DNA of 64,000 nucleotides from positions 558,001-622,000 of the forward strand of contig JAESUZ010000354.1 of assembly GCA_017311185.1 (NCBI GenBank), given 5' to 3'. Of this stretch, positions 11,418 to 22,590 are shown piece after piece. This DNA comes from Proteles cristata cristata. Lineage: Eukaryota > Chordata > Mammalia > Carnivora > Hyaenidae. How positions within the stretch are numbered: the stretch's first letter is position 1; every line of letters begins with the position of its first letter. Under the pieces are notes generated by a model, which did no database searches, was not told the origin of the DNA, and saw nothing but the letters and a program-made list of their open reading frames with translations. Position numbers and translations under genes: made by a program.

Positions 11418-11612
11418 TAACATGTATTTGGCACCCATGATGTATGAAGTACCACACTAAGAACTTTATAAATAGTGCCTTAACTCTCATCTGAACCCTG
11501 TGAGGAGCTGCCTTGACTATTCCCATTTTATAGATGTGGCAGCTGAGGCACAGAGAGGTTAAGAAACCTGCCCATGAATGCACAGCCAGTAAGATGCAGA
11601 GGTTTTGTTTGT
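11418..11612 (-). mobile_element. MIR SINE, antisense
   Basis: 'tattcccattttatagatgtgg', 'ctgaggcacagagaggttaag' and 'gcacagccagtaag' are strong reverse-complement MIR landmarks. Confidence 0.92.
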
Positions 11613-11656
11613 TTTTTTTTTTAACTAGCTTTAGAATCATGTTTCTCACTCACTAT

Positions 11657-11835
11657 GATCTCCCACAGAACTTTCTGTGAGGATGGAAACGTTCAGTGCT
11701 AATGTGGTTGTCATTAGCCGTATGTAGCTCCTGAAATGGGTCTAGTGTGACTGAGGAACTGACTTTTAAATTTTAGTTAGTTTCACTTAATTTAAATTTA
11801 AATAGCCACACATGTCCAGCGGCTGCCATGCTGCA
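11657..11835 (+). mobile_element. hAT-type MITE relic
   Basis: 'acagaactttctgtgaggatgg', 'tctagtgtgactgaggaactg' and 'aatttaaatttaaatagccaca' are landmarks of the abundant placental MITE that begins 'ctgtccaatagaactttctg'. I do not assign the exact MER number. The same family occurs, interrupted, at 46544-47034. Confidence 0.8.
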
Positions 11836-11959
11836 GGTCTTCTGTACCTTGAAGGCCTTGCATAGGCCCCTTATTTTGATGGTAGGGATGACAGGATTTA
11901 CCCTAGACATAAAGTCAGGGCAGAACTGTCAGAGGTGGGGGGAGCACTATGCTAATTAT

Positions 11960-12165
11960 AGAGCATAGGGTTGGAACAGGATACACTTGAGTTTGAAACA
12001 TAGGTTCTATCATTCACTGGCTGTGCCCATAGCACATTAGCCAACCTTCCTGTGCATCTGAACTCTTTTTGATTATGGAGGCATATTAATACCATTTCTA
12101 GGGTCAACGTGATCAACAAGTAAAACAGTGTATGAGAAAGTGCTCAGCATATACGTGGTATGATT
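11960..12165 (+). mobile_element. MIR SINE
   Basis: 'gagtttgaaacataggttctatc', 'tcactggctgtgcccatagc' and 'gagaaagtgctcagcatatacg' follow the MIR order. Strongly diverged. Confidence 0.75.
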
Positions 12166-13199
12166 TAAGGGGAAGCTGTAGCACATATACATGTAACTTC
12201 TAAGAACTCGTCTCTCCATACTTGGTGAGAAAGCAGAAGAGAGCGAGAAAGTAATAATACCTGTGGGGCAGGAGGAGAGGTTTTCCACTGCATTCCACGC
12301 AGCAAGCATGCACACGTATGTCACCAACTGAGCACCTGACGGGAGATACAAATATTTTCTCCTTTCAACAGGCTCTTAGAGTCTTGGTGCCTGATTGTAG
12401 TGTTTATATGTGATTTTCCCCTAATGCCCTGACTTTAGAACTTAATCACCACCCCCAACCTCCTGCTAAATAAGGGTCCTTAATGGTATTCCCCTCTGCA
12501 CCAGGTTCTTATGTGCAGGCTATGATTATGATTATTTTTATAACTGAGTAGCAACAATCTTTATCCCAGCCGGCTCTTGGCTACATTCTTGTTCCTGTTA
12601 GCTCACTCAAATGCACTCTCTTCCTTTGTCTTTCTTTCTCTCTTATGTATACACACGTTTATGTTGTCTCCCTATGTTGGTTTTTAATTTATTTGTGTCT
12701 TTGTGTCCAAACCCACCGATCCTTCGATCCTTCGTAGCTGCTGGGGCTGGGACTCTGCAAAACACATCTGTCCCGGGCTGCAGGCTCCCTGTTAGGTCTA
12801 GTGGTGGGGGGTAGAGAGGGATCTGGCTCCCTTAACTGCTTCCTATTCTGTTACATGGCTCTAGCAAGAAGTCTTCATCCTGGCAGGAGCAACTGGTTTC
12901 AATCAGAGCAACAGACTCGACTTTGCAGTTTCTCTATATCCCCAGCCCCCTTCCGACACACCAGCACAGCTAGCCCTCCAGTGCCCCCTCCTCAGGGGTC
13001 TGGGTTCCCCCTCGGCAACACCCATCATCCAAGTGTTTAAGTTTCCATTATCCTAATGCCTTCCCTTTGTTCCCCCATCCTTAAAGGTCAGCTGCCTCTT
13101 GCAGTCTGTGACCTCCGTGAACCTCAATATCCCTTTGGACTCTTGGACACCTGGTTAACAAGTGATGAGGTTCAGGAAATGGGCCACCTTGGCATACTA
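12166..13199. other. Unassigned; possible old LTR material
   Basis: No gene recognised. 12790-13090 has a purine/pyrimidine pattern like the inner part of some old mammalian LTRs ('ggggtctgggttccccctc'), but I cannot name a family. Confidence 0.35.
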
Positions 13200-13668
13200 A
13201 GAATTTTAAACCAGAGAAGTTTGAGAAACAAGCAGAAGCAGTAAGGTCATTCTAACCTATGCCCTCTCTCCCCCTTCTTCCCTGAAACAGGTCACAGAGC
13301 CCTCCTGTGAGAGGTGTCCTCTCTGTACTGGGAGGAAAGGAGCTCCCTTATCTCTAAAGACAAAGGGACGCCGAGAAGAATCCTACCTAACACAGGGCCT
13401 TGCTCACTCTCCTCCAGGTTATTATGCTCATTTCCTACTCCCTGGCCTGTTACATTCGCCCACGCCCGCCACTCTTCAGGACACCTGCTGAGAAATTCGC
13501 AGCTCTAACCAGTCTTGTGAGTCTTCATTTCCTTGTGAAGGCTCCGTGTCACAGAACACCATGTTAAACAAGCCTATGCGCTTTTCTCTTGTTAGTCTGT
13601 CCTGTTTGCTTTCCGAACTCAACCATGAACCCTACGGGAGGACAGGAAGACTTTTCTGTCCTGTACAG
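13200..13668 (+). mobile_element. Probable old endogenous-retrovirus LTR (class I-like)
   Basis: The run from 'tatgccctctctcccccttcttccctg' to 'ttttctcttgttagtctgtcc' and 'aaccctacgggaggacagg' resembles the R-U5 end of class I mammalian LTRs ('ctcttg.taatctgtc' followed by 'gaaccc..aggg'). Left boundary, family and target duplication are not resolved. No retroviral gene is visible beside it. Confidence 0.4.
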
Positions 13669-14057
13669 AAGTCTTCATAGTAATTCCTTCTGTTAAAGTA
13701 ACTTGCATAGCTGTCTCCTGACCAGATCCAACCTGACACGCTCTTCCTCTGTCTCCTCCGTTGACAAACTATGTTACTGCGTACGTAAGAATATATTGAA
13801 CACATCCTACATTCTCCCCCCACATGAAAGCTATCAATAAATTATTAACATATCTTGGCATTTCTATTCTAGATCTCCTCTGTCTTGCATCTAAATACAG
13901 GACAGAAAAAAGAAATGGAGCACATCAAATCATATAATCTGAGCTATCAGAGAATAATTAACCCCTGAGGTGCAGTCTCTGGGAGCTCCGTCCTGGGCAC
14001 ATCTGCCAGAGCAGCTAAAGATCAAGTAAGACACATGGACGTTTTCATTAGCAAAGA
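13669..14057. other. Unassigned sequence
   Basis: No recognised element. Confidence 0.45.
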
Positions 14058-14618
14058 TCAACGCGCGGGAGTCCCGGCAGGGGCATTTGCTGAAGTGTAG
14101 GTTGTAGACCTTCTGTAGCGATACATCAACACCTGACGGTCAGATGAATGAGAGCCCTCTGCAATGCTGCAACCTTTGACAGTCTTAACCGGCCCCCTCT
14201 GCCAGCTCTTCAGAGAAGGTACAAACCCATGACACAATACAATGCAATGCAATACAAGAGGAGGCTGTATTAGATCAGAACCAGTTTAGAGGTACATGAC
14301 CGCAACCACCCCTATCCCCACTTCTCCAATAATGCCGCCAGTCATATCCTCTATAAACGCAGCAGGAAATGTAGTATGAAATCCCCACTGCTTGTTGGTT
14401 ACCACCTGCTTCTTCGAACTAGGGGAGTTGAAGAGGCACATGTTAACCCACTGCATCTCCAAACACATGCAGCTTTCATTCTTCAGCAATGAGCCCTGTG
14501 GGATTTCATGCCACAGATGAAGTGGCTGTTCATAATCCACAGTGTGGCTAACCCACCTGCTAGCCCCAACGTGATCTGTAGCCAAGATACGCCTAGGAGA
14601 ACACTGGGCATCCTAATT
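14058..14618 (-). other. Unrecognised, mostly open minus-strand frame with one internal stop
   Basis: Reading leftward on the minus strand, one frame stays open from about 14618 to 14058 apart from a single TAA at 14286-14288. The upper part ends in a hydrophobic stretch with Gly, Ile and Val (residues GGIIGEVGIGVVAVMYL). The lower part is Ser/Thr/Arg-rich. I recognise no family, no strong start context and no poly(A) tail. It may be chance, part of a decayed gene copy, or an old mobile-element frame. I do not call a gene. Confidence 0.2.
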
Positions 14619-14959
14619 CAGAGCGGCCATCACAACCTGGATCCTCAGACTCCAAACTGCCTTCCATCTTCAGGAAGCTCCAGCAGGTACCTTCTTCCCT
14701 ATGCCCCTTGAACCACACTCCGCAAGGAACTCACTTACAAAAGCCTACAGGTCTGGCTTCCATGTCACCCACTGTTAATCTGACACCTCACACATAGTGG
14801 TTTCCTCGATGTACACAACCTCTCTCTCCTGGCCTTCCCAAGCTACTGTTACCATTAATGCCTGTAAATGTAGCAATGGCTGTCAATATCCTGCCCTTAT
14901 CTCTCAGTCCTTTCTAAGGCCAACCTCCAACCACCATTAGCTGCATCTCCTTGCATTAG
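14619..14959. other. Unassigned sequence
   Basis: Nothing recognised. Confidence 0.45.
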
Positions 14960-15290
14960 AGCCTTCTCCAAAAACTATCTGTATGGGCACGGCTGTCTGG
15001 GAATATGCAGGCATTAACTCACCCTGAGAGTGAGTTCAGCCAGAGGATGACAGAGTCCAGGGGATAATAGTGAAGTGTTTGTTCTTAGCTGCTCCCCAGA
15101 ATTTCCCTGTCAGCTGGAGCTCAAGCGTCCGTCATCACCCACAGCTAGCTCACCCTTTATTGGCTGCCTTTCTATCTCTTAGCTTCCTTTCCCATTCCTC
15201 TTAGTGGCGTTTCCAAAACTTCTCGAATAAACCTCTTGCTCTTAAATCCTTGTCTCTCAGGGTCATTCTTGGAGAGCCAAAAACTTAGGC
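14960..15290 (+). mobile_element. Probable old LTR 3' part
   Basis: 'tctcgaataaacctcttgctcttaaatccttgtctctcagggtca' has a polyadenylation signal followed by the 'cttgtctcagggtc' motif typical of the ends of several mammalian LTR families. The left border and family are undetermined. Confidence 0.4.
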
Positions 15291-15504
15291 AGCAGAAAAC
15301 TATCTTCTTCCAACTCCAGCTACTTCAAGGCAAGTCAGCAAATGCTTTAATTTTATGTACATATTTATATATGAACATAAATGTGTGTTTCTAAACTACT
15401 TTAATTGGATTTATAAATAATGAACAATATGTGTCTGGCTGACATTTGAATTTTCATATATTTTGCCTTGTGCTGTTCTCTCTCTCCTGTAAGTTGATAC
15501 GATG

Positions 15505-15600
15505 TTCAAAGGCCAGGAGTACCTCCCCTCCTCCCTCTATAATTTTCCACAATGCCTGGCATGATGCTCCACAGAGTGAATATTCAATCAGGGCTGACAG
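15505..15600 (+). mobile_element. L2 LINE 3' end fragment
   Basis: 'ccacaatgcctggcatgatgctccacagagtgaatattcaat' matches the degenerate L2 terminus. Confidence 0.55.
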
Positions 15601-17769
15601 ACAAGAGGCCACAGAGGTCAGGTCCGCTTGTCCCACAGGCTTGTCAAAGGTGAGAAAGCTCCTAAGAGAAAGAAACTGTCATGCTATTTTCAACTCTTTG
15701 AAGGCTGAGCCTGGAAACCCAGATGGAAGCTGGCACTGAGACAGGGCACTAAGTCAGGACACCATAGCCATGCAGCGCATGTGAAGCCCTCCAGGCACCC
15801 AGGATGGGGGTGCTGCATCATCTGGTGTGTTCCCTTAGCCTGTTGCTGAGCGACAGTCCAGTCAGAGGCAGAGGGAGCTACATGAGCTATGCACAGCAGC
15901 ATCAGGTCCATCCCCAGGAGATCCTTCCTGCAAATGCTGGGTCTTTGTTGCAAATCAGTAGCCTTCTGATTTATTGAGCACCCCAATGTGCTAATAGGTG
16001 ACCGACCAACACAGATCAAGAGGAAGCCTTATCTTAACCCATGCTATACTCCAGAACTGAAGGTCTGGCAAACAATTAACAGAGGCACCCAGTAATGAAC
16101 ACTAGTGCCCTTAACTACAAATATCCTACCTTTGCTCCGGGCTCTCATCCCTGTCCTGGGCCAGGAGGACTTTATGCTCTTTCCACCTGCGTATTTCCTC
16201 TCCCAACTAGAATAAAGTCTGGTTTCACAGACCTCCAACTTTTATTAGCTGGCTCCCTCAGGATACAAAGATTCTAAAGGACCTTCTGAATCAAAGAAAG
16301 GTGAAATGACAGTGTTATTTCAGAACTGAGTGTTCCGTTGCATTATTTTCTAAGCCTTTTACAAGTGACAATCCAAATACGATATTGATTATTCCATATC
16401 CCCACCTCGGCTGCTGATACACTTCACTGTCATAGCCTTTCACTCCTTCCAGGATGAGTCTAACGCTTCAAGAGTGACTGGCCTCTGGAATCTCCATGCA
16501 CTCAGCACCTCAGAGGCTCCACCGTCGCTCCTGGTGCATGGGGCAGGCCTGCCCCCAGAACGGACCTACCAATCAGGAGATCCTAAAAGAGCATTTCTAA
16601 GGCTTTATCTGAGGAAATCACACCAATGTATGCTTTACCTAAACCCTGCTCGATTGAGGAAACTTAATTCTATAGCAGCTTTCTAAAAATAATTCTGATG
16701 GGAATAGAAAGTCCAGCCCTTTGCACAGCCTACATTGGTTTGTTCCCCTCAATCCCCCACCACGTGGGAACTTGAAGAAGCCACAACAATGACCAGCAGA
16801 TGGAGCAATGGGTAGTTCATCAAGAAATGAACTGCAAACAGAACAATAAACAGCTGTCACAATGGCTGGAAAGAAGCCAGAATCAAGAAGGGCATGGAAA
16901 GGAAGCATGACAAATCAAGACTTCTAAGCACCATATATGAAGGCCTACACAATGTACTTCCATGATCTTCTCTAACATCTGCCGCTATCTGCACAGAAAC
17001 GCTTCATCTGTCAGCCAGATAAACTCATTTAGGAAACAAATAATCATTTACATGAGATACAGTGAAAGTAGATACAACAGCCAGAACTACCAAGTATCAG
17101 AGTGAAGTTCTAAATGATCTGGTCCATTCAAATGGATTCTGCACATTATTTAGGGGAAAACCCCACTGCTAAATTTTCTCACATATGAGGAGTACAACGC
17201 CAATGGAATGAATGTTTAATTACAGTCACCTTCAAATCTCCAGGTCTACTGAAAGAGAACCATGGCAGAAGGGAGAAAGGAAACACATTTCCATTAGCCT
17301 GATTGATTCCCTGGGTTCCTTACAGGCATGAGTGCCGTTACAGCATGAAAATGATATCACAGGTTGCCAACAATCTTATCCGCCCAGGACAAGGATTTTA
17401 GCACTTCCTTAGGAATCATGGTAAAAGTATTCTATACTATCCCAAATTGTGCTCAAGTCTTCATCATTCACTGGCTATGTAAGGCCTCTTGATAGGTCTA
17501 TTAATGCCTAATATCTTGAAGATGAAAGGGTGGCAGCTTATTTGAAGTCAGTTCTAATTCTGCCTAGTCTCTAGTCGAAGTCAACTAGTTTAACATCTCC
17601 CCACCTTAGTTTTATAACAATGTCTTTCCTTTGTCCCAAAATCATATTTGTCGCTGACGGCTTCTCGATGTTATGAGTCAGGAATAGACAAGGCATTATT
17701 TATCACGGAGTGTTTTTATGACGCTGGTGGTCAGTGCCTCAAAGAAGCCTAGGAGCTCCTATCTGAACA
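15601..17769. other. 2.2-kb interval with no recognised gene or repeat
   Basis: Several short frames are open but without family features. 16186-16225 has a possible AATAAA-like signal ('agaataaagtc') in a context that could be an old LTR or L2. Too weak to call. Confidence 0.45.
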
Positions 17770-17890
17770 TTTTTTGTACACATCCTTGACCTAGAGTACA
17801 ACTCCCTGAAGACTGAAGCTGTTTTTCACACACATTCCTTTTGTAAGTCTCATAATGCCTAGTTCAGTGCCAGAGATTGAGTTCAAGTGC
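17770..17890 (+). mobile_element. L2 LINE 3' end fragment
   Basis: 'tagagtacaactccctgaagactgaagctg' and 'ataatgcctagttcagtgcc' follow the L2 3' pattern (stop/start of 'ctccttgagggcaggga...cctagcacagtgcc'). Confidence 0.6.
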
Positions 17891-18439
17891 CTATCTTTTC
17901 CAATAAAAAATTCTGATACTCACTGCAATAGGAGATACACTGCAGCCACCCAACCCGGATAAGGCATCCCCAGGTTTCCAAGGGTAGGTTCCAGAGAAGT
18001 GTCCCAGATAACAACGGTGCGCATGAATCTCCTCCTGGAGGGCTTCCAGTTTTTTTCTCCTTTACTCCTCACCTACTTTTACCTGTAACTCGCTGATTGA
18101 CTATTGAGGCTAGGGACAAGATCTTAAATGGCAAAAAGCTACATATGCAGGTCACAGATCAATCCTGCAAACACTCTGCCAGCTCATCACAGTGGGGAAA
18201 GAGGCCCTAGGAAGCCCTCATGGTTGGCTCCAGCATGAGGCACAGAGCAGAGTGAGGAGTTTTCAGTCTCCTAAGTACAGTCCCTTCTCTCTTGGTCTTT
18301 TGCACACAGATGTTCATAGGAAATGCAAACAGAGGGGTCCATTTTTCTTTCTTCAGGAATTCTAGAAACGGAACTTGCTGACTTGCCTGAGAGACACCCA
18401 GGAAATAAGAGGGAATTCTCCTCATTACTGAGAGGCGCT
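17891..18439. other. Unassigned sequence
   Basis: Nothing recognised. Confidence 0.45.
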
Positions 18440-18560
18440 GGTGATATATAATATGGGCACTTTCCTAGCTAAAGTAACTTTAGGTTTCAATTGCCCCATC
18501 TATAAAATGGGAATGCTAAATGCCTTGATTACATTCAACACTTCATATTTAGACATGATG
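18440..18560 (+). mobile_element. MIR fragment
   Basis: 'aagtaactttaggtttcaatt' and 'ccccatctataaaatgggaatg' match the MIR core. Confidence 0.65.
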
Positions 18561-19064
18561 TTCATTGCAAATGCTCTAATCCATTGGAGATGTCATTGAC
18601 AATGTTCCCTTTACTGTAGCTCAAAGAAGGTTATTAAGGTCAGTTTCCAAAATGGGTTTAAGTGAGTTTTTGCATCCACATCTATACCAGTAAATTTCCA
18701 ATCTATCAATCATTCCAAAGCTGTGACCCAGTGGAACCAAGTTCCCAGGCAGGAAATGAATATAAACAGAGTTCGTATTTGTCTGTGTGTGGTCTACAAA
18801 GATGCAAACAGATTACTCAACCAGGGCAAACACATGAGGTGCCAGCATCAAACCCAAATAGTGACAGAGCCAATTACGACTCATCTCGCCTTCCTGATTT
18901 TGAAATGTCACTTACACTAAAGCAATGCTCTGTCTACAAAAGCCCTGAAAAAGAGAAACCACACCACTATGATTTTCATTCTTATGGATATCATGAGGAA
19001 GAAACAGAGTAGGACCATCAATTTGCTGTGCTATAGGACAAATCCTTAAATCTCTTGATTTTGG
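18561..19064. other. Unassigned sequence
   Basis: Nothing recognised. A 116-codon plus frame at 18662-19012 lacks family features. Confidence 0.45.
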
Positions 19065-19081
19065 AGAAGTAGAAATCTTTA

Positions 19082-19298
19082 TTTTTTTAAACGTTTTATT
19101 TATTTCTGTGTGAGAGAGAGAGAGAGAGAGAGAGCAGGGGAGAGTCACAGAGAGAGGGAGACAGAATCCGAAACAAGCTCCAGGCTCTGAGCTGGCTGTC
19201 AGCACAAAGCCCAATGCAGGGCTCAAATCCACGAACCATGAGATCATGACCTGAGCCGAAGTCGGATGCTCAACCGACTGAGCCACCCAGGCACCCCA
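19082..19298 (-). mobile_element. Felid-type SINE, antisense
   Basis: On the plus strand it runs from an A/T tail complement ('aacgttttatttattt') through (GA)n at 19112-19133 to 'aaccgactgagccacccaggc'. A 17-bp target duplication (agaagtagaaatcttta) lies at 19065-19081 and 19299-19315. Confidence 0.96.
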
Positions 19299-19315
19299 AG
19301 AAGTAGAAATCTTTA

Positions 19316-19694
19316 ATCCAGAAGCCAAAAAAAACTCATATAAACACAAAGGCTTTGGAGGTAAGAGAGATCAATGAAGAGGACTGGGTGGGCACTGTGT
19401 GAAACTTGAGAGCACATGATTCAGTCCCAGTGCTCATTTGCCATGGGAGGAGTAGGGCCTAGGGATGCCAGATCTTTCCATTCTTCAAAAGAAGCCAGAA
19501 ATCTAGATTATTTATGGGAAGCTTTCTGACATGAAAATGTTGGCAACTACAAATATTTTAAATTGCCATGCAGGCAAGCAAGACACATCCATGGGCCAGA
19601 TTTGGCTTGCAAGTTGCCAAATCCCTAGGTTTCTCTGACAGATAAAATAGACAAGAAAAAAAAAAGTCAAATTCCAATGGTTTCAGTGTAAACA
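19316..19694. other. Unassigned sequence
   Basis: Nothing recognised. Confidence 0.45.
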
Positions 19695-19925
19695 GAGTAT
19701 AGTGGAAGAGTATCAGCCTTAGAATCAGGAAAACCTGTGTATCTGTCCTGGATCTGTCATGCTCTTTGGGCGAAAAGGTAGACAAATCACTTTGCTTCCT
19801 AGAATCTCCATTTCCTGCTATCTAAAAATGGCGCTAGAATGTAAGGCTGTTATGAGGATTGCATGAGAGTAGACTAAACTACATGAAAGAGCCTCAGTGC
19901 AATGCCTGGTATATTATACAACGAC
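19695..19925 (+). mobile_element. MIR SINE
   Basis: 'cttagaatcaggaaaacctgtg', 'agacaaatcactttgcttcc', 'tatctaaaaatggcgc' and 'ctgttatgaggattgcatgag' match MIR from head to near its end, followed by 'gcaatgcctggtat'. Confidence 0.88.
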
Positions 19926-19979
19926 ATCCATTATGTTCAGTTCCCTCCTGAAAATATGCAATAGTAATGATTTTACCTC

Positions 19980-20090
19980 CAAGGGTCTGTTAATTTGAAT
20001 GAAGTGCGGTAATACAAGCAGACGGCCTAGCACAGTGTCAGACAGAATACGTGCTCAGCAGTGTTTGTTGTCGGTATTATTATGTGTAAC
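19980..20090 (+). mobile_element. MIR 3' fragment
   Basis: 'gcctagcacagtgtcagacagaatacgtgctcagcagtgtttgttg' and 'tattattat' match the MIR terminus. It directly follows another MIR in the same orientation. Confidence 0.65.
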
Positions 20091-21249
20091 CATGAAATAA
20101 GTTTTTAAACCCTAAATTTTACCAACATGGACACAGTGACCCAGAGAGAGAGACTCTTCAGGTGTGCAGCAAAGTCAGAATCACTCTTGCCCCACAAAGC
20201 TTCTTTCTCTGTGTTAATTTCACCAATATAGTCAATATACAGCAATAGACTGGTGTTAATTTTGTTGTTGTTAATGACTGATGAAGTTGATATGATGGTG
20301 TCTTAATTTATTGATAAAAGGGGAAGGGGCAAGGAAAAAAACAGACTTTCTTTATTGTATAAAATCCAAAGGATCAACTAATTTTCTTAAAAAAGAAAAA
20401 AAGTACTGTATGAAAGTGACCTGCATTCTGATTAATTACATAAAATTACAATTTTGTTCACTTTTCCTATGACAGTCCTGAAACTGACAGCCCTATGATC
20501 ACAAACAGCAATATGTCTGATGTCTGCAGGAGAAGAATCTTATTCTATTTAGTTAGACAAACAAAATTATCCCAAGCCACTGTTTGGGTAAACAGGGCTT
20601 AAGTATATCAATACTGTCAGTGTAAAACACTCAGGAATCCAGCATTATCTTCTGTAAAAGCAAACAGCAAAATATTTGGAATCCAGGGAAAAAGACAGGA
20701 CTGTAAGGAATAGACAAAACTGACAGTTCCTAAAACATGAAGTTCCCTTTGAATGTAGGCCTGAAAAGAGGGCTCTATTTGTTCAAGTTTATTCATTGCT
20801 GACTTTCTCTCACTGATTTGCACTGTTTCCTTCATCATCTATTCTTTTATCTTGTCCTCCATTAGGACCTAAGGCTCTAAAATCTCCCCTTCTCTCTCAG
20901 GTTCCACCCAAGCTCCATGACCTTCAGACTGAGATGAGCCTATTCAGAAAGTCTACTGTTAAGCATACACAGCATCACGATTTAACCACACGCTTCAAAG
21001 ACTCATATCTATGAGTCCTCCCTTGTAGAGGGAAGTGCTCCGTCCTTCACAGAGTTCTTTCCTTCAGCTTCTGTTTCTCATTTGTTTAAAGACTTAATGA
21101 ATACTAACTGGGGGTTGGGTACTGACCTGACCCATTCAGGCCCATTCATTCCAAAACTGGCAATCTCGGATATTCATTTTCACGTCTGTCTAGGTAGGTC
21201 CTTAGCTTTTAAAGTGCAGGAATAACAAGTGATAAACCTTACGCTCCTT
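20091..21249. other. Unassigned sequence
   Basis: No gene recognised. 20100-20190 faintly resembles antisense MIR ('cacagtgacccagagagaga'). Confidence 0.45.
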
Positions 21250-21515
21250 AAGCCTTGCTTCAAATCCTCTTCTCCATCTCCTTATGTCTGATTTTATCAG
21301 TTAGTCTCCCCTTAGTAATACGCTCTGACTCATCACATTTCGCTTTTACTAGTATTAAATATGCATCCCGTCATCTCCTTGATTATATTTTAAGTTTCTT
21401 GAGAGAAGGGACTGAGTATTGGCAGCACTTGGAAACACTTCCCCTAGTGAACACCTGGTAGAATGTCCCTCACTTAGTAGGTGTCCTCGTAATACTTGTG
21501 TAATTGAATTATGTC
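21250..21515 (+). mobile_element. L2 LINE 3' end
   Basis: 'ttgattatattttaagtttcttgagagaagggactgag' and 'cctggtagaatgtccctcacttagtaggtgtcctcg' match the L2 terminal region with its 'ctccttgagggcaggga' and 'agtaggtgctc' motifs. Confidence 0.72.
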
Positions 21516-22523
21516 TCAAATTCATGTCTGGTCATCATTTTAAAACACTTAGGTCTTTTTAAAATTCCTCACAGTGCTCTAACAGGACAAAGTGGAGATG
21601 AATTCATTACTATGCTTGGCAAAATGAAAAGCCCAAATTGGATGTGCCTTGCCCTTCTAGTTTGTTACACAGCTGGAATGTGAAGCTGGTTAGAAATCAC
21701 ATCCATCTAGGCTGGCAGATCTATCAGGATCCTGTTGAATATATTAACATATGAGCTGGTTAGAACGGGATTTATGCATTTCCATCACAGGTAATGGAGA
21801 TGAAAAGGAACCTGTCAAATCATAGGGCCTATTTGTCTGCCCAGGGAGAGTGTTCAATTAAAACAATTATTTATAGATATTCTGCAGAACTTTAAAGACT
21901 TCATTCTTCATACCCCCTTGGGAATCTGGCAAGGGACAAAGGGAACGTCCATTTTTGCAGGTGAAGGCAAGAGGAACTCAATGAAAAATCCAAGATTCCT
22001 TAGAGATTGAAGCTCTGTCCCCTGAGCTCAGACAGTGGAAATGTTCAGACCACAGATTTCAAGATAAAGATTCTTTGGCAGGTTTATATGTTCCTAATCA
22101 GAGTCTAAGAGATAATTACAATGAAGTTTACTGTCATTTTATAGGCATGGCTTTATAGAATGAGGCTATTCATTTCTTCCTAAACACTGCATACAAGTCA
22201 GATATCCACTTGCCAGTTGAGTGGTAGTGGCTTAACAATGGCTGCATGGGCTAAAACAGAGATATAAATAGCATCATCATTCCATTTAGATAATGTTTCC
22301 CCCCCACACACAAAATAGACGTGATCATTAAAACAACTACCCTTCTTAATGCTTAGTCAAACAGTACACAGAGTAACAGTGAAAGAAATTTCAAATCTTA
22401 AGTACAATGAGGTGCCACATTTACAAACCGTACACTGTTATCAGTCACTATTCCATCTAAGCAAGACCATAAACACAAACTTGATTAGGTCTCATGCTAT
22501 CCTGCTTTCTTGTCCCTCTCTGT

Positions 22524-22525
<2 letters not shown>
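21516..22525. promoter_or_regulatory. Repeat-free block; candidate conserved non-coding element
   Basis: No repeat or coding signature. Sub-blocks 21840-21900 ('ttcaattaaaacaattatttatag') and 22090-22190 ('gataattacaatgaagttt') are AT-rich with homeodomain-type TAAT cores. They have the texture of deeply conserved enhancers. This is pattern recognition only; conservation cannot be tested here. Confidence 0.2.

Positions 22526-22560
<35 letters not shown>
22526..22560. repeat. (TG)n microsatellite
   Basis: About sixteen TG units, followed by an alternating 'gcgtgcgcatgtgtgcacac' extension. Long alternating purine-pyrimidine DNA with Z-forming potential. Confidence 0.95.
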
Positions 22561-22562
<2 letters not shown>

Positions 22563-22590
22563 CGCATGTGTGCACACGAGTGCGCATTGG

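Noticed and set aside
18912..19349. 145-codon minus-strand frame
   Set aside because: It is largely the body of the SINE at 19082-19298 read through; the Ser/Leu/His-rich part is the (CT)n stretch.
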